NCBI GenBank assembly: GCA_023375785.1
Contig: SZWC01007384.1
Span: forward strand, 92,285-128,762
DNA length: 36,478 nucleotides
Reading direction: 5' to 3'
Source of the DNA: Penium margaritaceum
Lineage: Eukaryota; Streptophyta; Zygnematophyceae; Desmidiales; Peniaceae
Below, piece after piece: positions 29,149 to 36,478 of the stretch. The notes below the pieces were generated by a model that saw nothing but the letters and a program-made list of their open reading frames with translations, was not told the origin of the DNA and searched no databases. The translations under genes and the position numbers were made by a program. Each line of letters starts with the position of its first letter. Within the stretch, counting starts at the first letter, position 1.

Positions 29149-29850
29149 TCAATGTGCCTGTCGTCTTGATAGGTTCCGTTGCGCTTGGAAAAACACCAAT
29201 AGGTTATGGTAGGTCATGACCGTCACACTCCCTCCAGCACCCTCGAGATAGCAACGCCACATCTTGAAAGCGTGTACTACAGCAAGGAGCTCCTGATCCC
29301 CAGTCGTGTACCGTGTTTCCGTGGGAATGAGCTTCCAGCTCTCATATGTCATTGGGTGACCGTTCCGCATGAGGAAGGCTCCAATTTCTACTAGTGACGC
29401 ATCACATCAAACCTCCCACGATTGCGATGGATCTGGAAGAGCTAGGACAGATGATGTGAGTAGAAGCTCTTTGACTTTGAGAAAGGCGTTCTTGAAATCA
29501 GATGTCCATTTCTAATGCACGTCTTTTTGCGTGAGCCAGGTTACCGATGCTCCCAGGGTCAAATATCCTTGCATAAACCATCGAAAGTAGTTTGCAAGGC
29601 CAAGGAAAGACCAAATTTGCTCAACATTTTCCTGCCACCGCCAGTCCACCACGGCTTGGAACTTTCAAGGGTCGACATGGATACCGTCCTTGCCGACGAT
29701 GTGTCTAAGGTATTCAAGCTCATCTTGTACAAACTTGCACTTGCCTACTTTTGCATAGAACTTCTAATCCCAAAGGATTCCGAGGACTTCCTGCAGATGT
29801 TACATGTGCTCTTCCATAGATTCAGAGAAAACTAAGATGTCATTCAGGTA
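29149..29850 (-). pseudogene. Element G RT C-terminal half and RNase H
   Basis: Minus strand: the RT active site reads VLVYLNDILVFS with YLND at 29839-29850, where a functional enzyme has YLDD or YVDD, so a catalytic Asp is Asn. It continues with FLGLANYFRWF and ALPDPSQSWEV. The RNase H segment 29149-29370 has ETRYTTGDQELLAVVHAF (catalytic Glu kept) but VMTYHNLLVFF, where the motif is normally TDHNSL, so that Asp is Tyr. Both enzymes should be dead even apart from the stops. Confidence 0.88.
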
Positions 29851-30570
29851 AACCAAGACAAACTGACCTAGTTGCTTGGTGAACATTTGGTTCATTTCTT
29901 CTTAGAAGATTGCCGGGGCATTCGTTAGCCCAAAGCACATAACCTGAAATTGACAATGTCTCGTATGCATTCAAAATGCTGTTTTGGGCATATCGTCTTC
30001 CGTAATGCGGATTCGATGGTACTCCTGAGATAAATCCAAAGACAAAAAGACCTATCCCCCTTGGAGTTGGTCAAATAGATCCTCTATCCGCGGTAAGGGG
30101 AAGCGATTTTTCACCGCAAGCTTCTTTAGCGCCCGGTAGTCCACGCACATGCGTAAACCACCATACTTGCTATTCACAAAAAGGATCGATGTACCGTACG
30201 GCGAGCTACTCGGCTTGATCAACCCTTCCGTAAGGTATTTCTTGATTTGGCGTTCGGCCTCTCTCATTTCTACTGGACTAAGGTGATACATGGGTCTAAA
30301 CGGAGGAGTCACCTCTAGTTGTAGCGGATTTTTGTGGCCCATGTGTCATTCTGGTAGAAGCCCAGCTGGTGGGTCTTGGAATACGTCCTAGAACTCTGCC
30401 AATAGAGATTTGATCTTTTGTGACGTGTATTCTTTCACGTCGTCCTCTAGTTTCTGAAGCTGAGCCAAGAAGTACAGACAACCTTGTCGAATACGCCTCT
30501 TGACCTGCATCGTAGACAAGCTGGTATGGACTTTCATTCGGGTCGGTGATAGTTTCGTACTTGAAAACAA
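29851..30570 (-). pseudogene. Element G RT N-terminal half
   Basis: Frame 30052-30342 reads the gypsy RT start: FRPMYHLSPVEMREAERQIK, YLTEGLIKPSSSPYGTSILF, RMCVDYRALKKLAVKNRFPLP and IEDLFDQLQGG. Then follow LDLSQEYHRIRI (first catalytic Asp kept) and CFGLTNAPAIF with some stops. The piece 30388-30570 precedes it and probably links protease and RT. Closest in pattern to plant gypsy/chromovirus-type RTs; no finer classification is possible from sight. Confidence 0.9.
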
Positions 30571-30582
30571 AGGAAAGTGGCG

Positions 30583-31014
30583 TTATCCTTTTTGAAGGAT
30601 TAAACGCTTTGATTCAAAGCACAATAGAGCCTTGATTTTGTAAAGCCAGGGATCGCCCAACATCACGTCGAATTGGTCCAGAAGGTTGAGTACCTTCGAC
30701 GTGACAATTTGTGTGTATCCTTGAATATAAAGTTTTGCTTTAAATATACCAATCACGAGTACCATATTGTTTTCACCAAAAACAACTGTACCATTAGATG
30801 GCTCGTACTTCACGCCTACCTTTCGGATGAAGCCAAGGCGAAAAAAAGAGTCATCCCTTCTACTGTCAGCCAGCACGTTCACTGGAGCACCAACTTGGTG
30901 TCCTTTGAACATCATCGTCATGTTGCCTCCGCTCTTGCGAGAAACATGCTTGACGATGACAAGCCGAGTTTGTGGTAAGTATGGAATTGGTACAGTGGAC
31001 GTCGCAACTCCCAT
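30583..31014 (-). pseudogene. Element G aspartic protease
   Basis: A clean 143-codon minus frame with the layout of the retropepsin-like protease of plant gypsy elements (RVP_2 type). GHQVGAPVNVLADSRRDDSFF holds the catalytic Asp followed by SRR instead of the usual SGA, then SNGTVVFGENNMV and GYTQIVTSKVL. It ends with LLDQFDVMLGDPWL, the family-typical DVILGMDWL motif. The loss of Gly after Asp-Ser suggests inactivity. Confidence 0.8.
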
Positions 31015-31125
31015 GATTCACCACTTGGGTCCACATCTTATGGGCACGAGTGAATTTGACTTCAATCACTGCGTCCGACACGGGTGATTCACCACTTGGG
31101 TCTACATCTTATGGGCATGGGTGAC
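31014..31125. repeat. 71-bp direct repeat in element G
   Basis: TGATTCACCACTTGGGTCCA (31014) recurs with few changes at 31085, and similarity covers about 41 bp of each copy, to 31054 and 31125. It lies just upstream of the protease of G in element orientation and is probably a local duplication. Confidence 0.75.
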
Positions 31126-31591
31126 TAAGTCGAAATCGTTGACTAAGGGTACCGTGAATGTGATTGAGCTCATTGCTTTCAGGGTGTTTGCTTCAATCAC
31201 TCTGTTCGACAATTCATGTGCCGTGGTTGGCGTTACCACCACTAAGCATGTTTGGTCATGCATCTTGTCCGATGATGTAAGATTTAGTGGGCAATGTCCA
31301 TCAGCAAGTGTAGACTGACTTTCAATGAGAGGGGAAAAAACAACAGACGTTTAAAATTCTAAAAAGAACAATTTGTTTTACATCCTCATTGAAAACATGA
31401 ATTCACACTCCTGATCCACATTTATCCTAGAGTGGTCCCCACTAACTTCACTTAAGGGTGGAGAAAACATACGCTACGGCCTTGTCCATTTGTACGGCCA
31501 TGTCCATTGCCACTCCTGCACCCTTGTCCACAGCCCTGTGCACGGCCTCTTGCTATGGCATCCCCACGAGGTGCTGTAGTTGCAGCCAACC

Positions 31592-32436
31592 CTACGGCCT
31601 CCTGTTCACCACTAGCAGCCTCGAGGCACTGGGCCCTGAAGTGTCCGGGCTATATGCAGTTGCAGCATAGTCCCTTGCAAAAGGCTGTGTTGCGACGCTC
31701 GCTTGCCGCCTGCAGCTTGTCATTGTCGCGGCCACGCTTGTGGTTGGGGTGCTTGTTCCCACCAGTCTTCTTGGCTGGGGGTTCACAAGCTGCCTACCTT
31801 TGACCTCGCCTCACTGCCCGACTGACCCTCCAACCCCTGTAGCATCCATGCATGTATCACGACCTTGTTGTGCACGCGCGTTCAGCCATGCATCCGAGTA
31901 GTGCTTTGGGTTCTCCAAATACACTTCGCTTATGTAGTCTCACAACGCTCTCCAGATTGTCCAAGCCTGGTCCGTTGCGTTCGTGGTGGTCTTGTCCTTT
32001 AGCTTCTCGCTGACAAGATCATCACGCTCTGTAACGCCTTGTTGACGCCGTTGCATCGGCGGCTTGCTTTGAGAGCAGCGACGCGCTGTAGCTGGCAATC
32101 ATGGTCGAGATCCGTGATGCTCTGCCTGACATGGGTCAACAGCTTGGCGAATGCGAACTTTAGCTCTGATGTCGTCAGAGCATCGGCGATAGCCTCCAGG
32201 GCCTCATGCTGTCCTTGCACCTTTACCCACTTTAGGAGGGTACAGTTTGCATACACACCTCCGAGGAGTCCCACCTTCCGGAGAAGGCTGTCATCCGTGA
32301 CGACGCTCGCTTGGACGTTGGTTTGCCCCATTGCAGCCACATCATAGGAAGGGGGGTCTATCCCCACTCCTGTGGGTGGTGGTGCGTTCCGACCGTCGGT
32401 GGTGATCTTGAGTCGGCCAGCCACCTCAGCATCCAA
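31592..32436 (-). pseudogene. Element G gag C-terminal part with zinc knuckle
   Basis: Minus frame 31999-32436 shows a capsid-like part (LKWVKVQGQHEALEAIADAL, LKFAFAKLLTHVRQSITDLD). Nearer the protease, 31626-31667 on the minus strand reads CCNCI*PGHFRAQC, a zinc knuckle C-X2-C-X4-H-X4-C with a TAG inside it, followed by LEAASGEQE. Arg/Lys-rich context on either side fits the nucleocapsid. Role: packaging element RNA. Frame breaks separate the pieces. Confidence 0.7.
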
Positions 32437-32508
32437 GTCGACAAGCCCCCGGCGATGTTTACAAATTGCCTTCGTGGCGGCATCGTCCGGCTCGTTCTCA
32501 CGGGAACT

Positions 32509-32964
32509 TCATGCGTGGCTGCATTCGGCACCTTTGCTGCTCTCGGCAGCCTTACTACTGTCGGCAGCTTCTGGCAATCCAGCGAGCATCTTGCCCTTCT
32601 GGAGCGATCGGCTCAAGCTTGCCACACAACGATGGCGATGATCGTGATCCTCGTCGTCTTTGCCATTGTCGGCATCGTGCTCTTTGTCAGGGTCAAATCC
32701 CATGTGGTCTTCCTTGAGCGCATTGTCCATCACGTGGGGGTCACCCACGAGGACGTTGACGTGCTCGTGAAGCACTTTTCCAGCTTCCGCACGCTTCTCA
32801 GTGTCACCGAGGTTGGCTCCGGCTGCCTTCGGCGGTATGGTTGTCTTTGGTTTGGCAACAGTGCTCGTGGCTGTGGCTCCTAAAATTTGGATTCTGCCGA
32901 GGGCGTGTGGTGAGGCAGTCACCACCTTGCCCTTGTTGGTCTTGGATGGTTTGGTACTTGCCAT
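32509..32964 (-). pseudogene. Element G gag N-terminal ORF
   Basis: A 151-codon minus frame starting MASTKPSKTNKGKVV, with an acidic and His-rich centre (DPDKEHDADNGKDDEDHDH) and a Ser/Lys-rich end. It is the first frame behind the 5' LTR of G, about 890 bp from the PBS, the place of gag. I recognise no domain in it. The Lys-rich start and later acidic stretch are common in plant gypsy gag N-termini. Confidence 0.55.
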
Positions 32965-33836
32965 CTCGGCGCGCGTGCAATTAGTATGTGAAGACCGTTG
33001 TGAGAATCACCCCATAACTTCGAGGAGGAATCGCCTCCTGAAGTCTCCTTGCTCTCACGATCGGTGAGGCAATTGTAGATTTAATTTCTATTTTCCTAGG
33101 CTGCCACGGTCTGCACAAGGGTGTAGAATTTGAAACTAGTCTTCCTAAGCCATGACTCACGGCAATTGCTAATGACTAGTATCTAGGAAAACAGAAAACT
33201 ACTGTACAAGGAAATAAAAAGACATGTGAGTATCGCTCACAAAACAAGGGCAAAGATTACGACATGATTTCTACAAATTCCCAACAACTCCTTCACCCCT
33301 TCTCCAACTTCTTGTCTTTCCCTTGTCTTCTTGTCTTCCTTGGCCTCCTCTTGTGTTCTCTTGGGGTGCCTTACACCTCCTTGGAGGCACATTACTTGTG
33401 ATCCACGGCAATGTAGCGGCCTCCAAAAATTCTCAAAGTAGCGCTTTCCTCTTTTACCTTTGTCTCTCAGGCCGTGAGAGTCTCTGGTAATAGGATACTT
33501 CAGGATGCGACCCCCGCGACCAAGGGTTTGACGAGAACGGTAGCTACATCGTATATAAAATGACGTTGGTAGCTACAAGCATCAGCAGAAACGCCATAAG
33601 GGACTACGGCATCTACACTTCACAGTTTGAAGCACCGTAAAGTGCGATAGGAAGCTAGAGAAGAGCCATATTCTTTTGGACTTCCTCCTTTCAGCCTCTC
33701 CTCCATTTGAGTTGGCTGGGAGAATTTTTGTGGGACGGGGTAGGGGGTACCCACCTCCAAACCACCACCTTTACCCCTTTTTTCAAGGCTCCCTCTCCTC
33801 CTCTTCAACTAAAAATTGGGTCACGAGGGTCGTCTG
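32965..33836 (-). other. 5' untranslated leader of element G
   Basis: Lies between the PBS and the first gag frame. No domain or long frame is seen. The sequence is of mixed composition with a CT-rich stretch near 33290-33370 on the plus strand. Confidence 0.5.
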
Positions 33837-33849
33837 GCTCTGAGAACCA
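33837..33849 (-). promoter_or_regulatory. Primer-binding site of element G
   Basis: Minus strand TGGTTCTCAGAGC resembles the initiator tRNA-Met site TGGTATCAGAGC with one insertion and one change, and lies one base from the LTR end. The variant could also fit another tRNA. Confidence 0.55.
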
Positions 33850-33850
33850 T

Positions 33851-34560
33851 TGTAACAGGCCAAAAACTCCACCTCCTACTCTGAAGTCATCGTCGGAGCT
33901 CGCTGAATGGCATTCTCAGTCCGCATCAGGGGTTTTCCCCCCTCGTAGATTTAAGGAGCAATTTTCATCAACAACCCAGAGCAGGGAGACTCAAATATTT
34001 TGAGTATTTGGAGGCCCATTTCCGTTTTTAACCTTACCCCTGGTTTTGGGACCCAAACTGGGGGTTTCTACCTTGAACTCTTGCGTTCGCATGAGTTATT
34101 CTATTGTTTTATGTCAAAGGTTGTCGCAAACAAACTTCGATTTACATTTTTTATGTCCTGGCACAAAATCGTCGGGTGTGAGGCATGCTGGCAATTTCAT
34201 GCCACTACTCTCTTGCATCTCACGTCTCTCATCCCTCGTCCCCCTCCCTCGTCCTCGCTCACTCGCTTGCGAGGAGGGTGAGCAAGGGCGAGGGCACGAG
34301 GCCAGGAGGCCTCGCCCTCGAGACCCTTGCGACCCCTCAGCCACCGATCGGACTGAGGCCACGATCGGCGGCTGGCGGCTGGCCGGCTGGTGGCCGGCCG
34401 GTCGCTTGGCCGGCCGCCAGCCGTCCAGCCGGTCGGCAGCCAGCTGGCTGGCAGACAGCAAACTGCTGGCCGCCGGCCAGTCCTCGCTGATGCGAGAGGT
34501 GGTGCGCAACCACCCCTCGCTTCAGCAAGGAGGGAGGGCCGAACTAGCCCTCCCGCTACA
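33851..34560 (-). mobile_element. Element G 5' LTR
   Basis: Matches 25562-26237 end to end (TGTAACAGG to CCCGCTACA on plus). It is somewhat longer, mainly through an expanded GGCCGG-rich dyad near 34370-34460. In element orientation the LTR starts TGTAGCGGGAGGG and ends CCTGTTACA, with TG/CA ends. Confidence 0.9.
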
Positions 34561-35433
34561 GTCTTAGACTTCAGGGGAAAACTTTGGCAATGCAGTTTTC
34601 ATCTCACCACCAGAGCTCGAGTGCCATCTACCATGGGCTTGCATGTCCCAAAGCAATTCTTTGAGGAAGGAGGCCAGTAGGGAACAAAATTGTTCGTGTT
34701 TTTGACTGGTTTGCTACTCCTTTCACCCTATGCATGTGCCCTTGTGTCTTGAACCACATGCACACACTTCCTCAAAGGAGACTCAGAACTATGGCTGTTG
34801 TGGGAGACATGCATGTTGGTGTAGGGTGTGAAACCATGCAAGTGACCTCTTGAATTCACCCACATGCACTACCATGCAAGAAATTGGCAAATGCCACAAC
34901 GCGGATGGAAATCGAGATGTTGCACTAGTGCACTAAAAAACTCGAACAACACAGGCCACACGTGTTTGTTGATGTCGGTGGCCAAGAGAATATGCATATA
35001 AAAACACATGAGGTTTACTCTGTTCCAGATGATTCGTATGCTGGCAAAACTCTTGCAATGATTCCTCTGGGTACAAACTAGACACTACAACTACACATGT
35101 ATGCTAAATTTGCTTGTGGCTGATGTGGCACTCATTTATCTTGCATGCTTGGACGACTGTGCGAGTTGTTTGTAGATTGTTCATCCCTAGTGGTTGTCCT
35201 ACCTGGCTATCTGGTCAGCAGCACAAGTAGACGCCAACAGATTGAAACCCATGTGGTCCGTCTCGACCTCGTGGGTGGCGTTGAGGCCCCATGCTTGCTC
35301 GCACTATGCTGACTAACATGTGTATCTTCTGGTTCTTTCCACAAAGTCATCACCAAATTTCATTTCCATGGAGTTGTTACCAGGCATGTGTGCTGTGTTA
35401 CCACCTACCACATTCTACCACCCCTCACACATC
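34561..35433. other. No gene recognised
   Basis: AT-richer sequence with only short frames on either strand and no domain or element end that I can identify. Confidence 0.5.
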
Positions 35434-36039
35434 TGTTGTGATGTGAGCTGTCCCTGTCTATTTGTAAAACTTTCTGTTACCGCTCGGTCGTGCCCATGCT
35501 TGTGCAGATCCTTGATGCGAACCTAGCTTGCGTCAAAACACCGACGGGTGGTAGCCCCACCAACCAGCAGCCGCCGGACAGCAGCCATGGCATCCCAGGT
35601 GCTTGCTAGGGCATTGTACAGTGCCTAGAATCTTCTCGATGGACTGGCTTTTGAGCCTGATTTTCATTGTTGGCATTGTGTATCTACCGAACAAAACCTG
35701 ACTTGTGTATGTAACCAGTCGTATGATCGGACTCAAGATTCTGCATCTCTAGGTTGTGTTTGAATGCCTGTACACGCACCTACTGCCAGAATAGTGGTTT
35801 TGAGCTGGTTTTAGGAAATACTGACGCTGCCACGTGCCTCACGCTGCACCGCACCAGCTATTCATGATGTGTTCTTGTCACTTGTCACTTGTCTCTGCAT
35901 TTCCAAGCTATTGGAGCTTGTGAGACTTTGCACGTCTCCCTAGCCTAAACCTTGTTATTCCTTGCACCTTCCTAGTGCATCAATCAGTGTCACCACGTAA
36001 GTGGTAGCAAGGCTAGGAAGCTTCCTAGTAGTTTTGTAA
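35434..36039 (+). mobile_element. LTR of family F on the plus strand (element H)
   Basis: Starts TGTTGTGATGTGAG and aligns along its length with the reverse complement of 24734-25375, down to the TTCCTAG...GTTTTG end near 36039. No polypurine tract precedes it, so it is more likely a 5' LTR or a solo LTR. A PBS is not recognisable behind it. Confidence 0.78.
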
Positions 36040-36478
36040 GATCATCAAATTTCCCAAAATACTGGGGTACTGACCATCAAAGGAGGGGGGGGGGGAGATG
36101 GGATGACTAGTGTCACCTCCACTGATCCGGGTCATGACGGTGCTACCTCCACAACCTCCGTTATGTCTGCTATTAATAGCATCAACCTCCATGCACGTGC
36201 CTAGTGACATTTTGCAACATTGGCCACAACCCTTGAGGCAACAGTACTCTCTTGCAACACACAAGCATCAGCAGTAGCAGCAGCCACACCGATGAACAAC
36301 GTGGCAGGGGTGGTACTAACCTCACCTACAACTCCCTTTTCAGCAGTGGCAGCCGCCACAGTACAACAAAAAATGTAGACAAAGGAGGCAAGATGTGATG
36401 GAAAGGACTCAAAATCTGATTGATATCAAGGATGGTACCAGGGGAACAAAGCAAGGATGACTGACCATAGATAGCAGG
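36040..36478 (+). other. Leader-like tail behind LTR H
   Basis: Contains a run of eleven G (about 36087-36097), then scattered CA-rich triplets including AGCAGTAGCAGCAGCC near 36270, like the leaders of C, B and F. No gene. The window ends here. Confidence 0.4.

Larger units (their letters stand above)
25562..34560 (-). mobile_element. Element G: Ty3/gypsy retrotransposon on the minus strand, nearly full length
   Basis: Two long direct repeats (25562-26237 and 33851-34560) with TGTA...TACA ends flank gag, protease, RT, RNase H and integrase on the minus strand. Integrase after RT marks the gypsy type. A PBS next to the right LTR and a purine tract next to the left LTR are both in the correct places. 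The element is about 9.0 kb and full of stops. The five bases on the outer sides (GTCCC and GTCTT) agree only in part, so a clean target-site duplication is not evident. Confidence 0.93.

Overview
The window looks like nuclear DNA of a plant-lineage eukaryote (a streptophyte, perhaps a charophyte alga or bryophyte; this assignment is an inference and is weak). The reasons are Ty1/copia and Ty3/gypsy LTR retrotransposons, primer-binding sites matching the 3' end of initiator tRNA-Met (TGGTATCAGAGC type), TG...CA LTR ends, and no host gene that I can support. Essentially everything recognisable is a decayed mobile element. Two single N characters (3952 and 17920) each sit between near-identical direct duplications and are probably assembly joins.

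Layout from left to right: (A) a GC-rich copia element on + whose gag lies outside the window, with protease, integrase, a 12-residue repeat linker, reverse transcriptase and RNase H up to 4403, then a 3' end / LTR-like block. (C) A second + element begins with an LTR end and PBS at 5865-5876. It has a trinucleotide-rich leader, a weak gag-like segment with a degenerate zinc knuckle, a broken reading frame of unknown function (8209-9435), a polypurine tract at 9612-9619 and a 3' LTR ending near 10927. I see no protease, integrase or polymerase in it, so it looks non-autonomous. (B) A second member of family A follows (10934 to about 16548): LTR-like block, leader, gag, protease, integrase and repeat linker, cut off before any reverse transcriptase. 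(D) A different copia element on - (about 16549-21009) is joined tail-to-tail to B. A tRNA-derived SINE-like piece lies on - near 21550-21676.

(E) A short copia element on + (LTR 22668-23009, PBS, gag) breaks off near 23930. (F) An LTR plus PBS on - (24722-25375) has its leader running left towards E. (G) A nearly complete gypsy element on - has paired LTRs at 25562-26237 and 33851-34560 and degenerate gag, protease, reverse transcriptase/RNase H and integrase between them. (H) Another LTR of family F lies on + at about 35434-36039, followed by a short leader-like tail.

No element is intact. The pol segments carry stops, frameshifts and catalytic substitutions (YLND for YxDD in the gypsy RT, a lost RNase H aspartate, Lys for the integrase Glu in D). 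Many stops sit where CAG or CGA is expected, which suggests decay by cytosine deamination. The most unusual parts are element C with its unknown frame and 240-bp tandem duplication, a degenerate spaced motif array in its LTR, a cluster of four TGA(C/T)(A/G)TCA octamers in the leader of B, and a 56-nt perfect palindrome in D.
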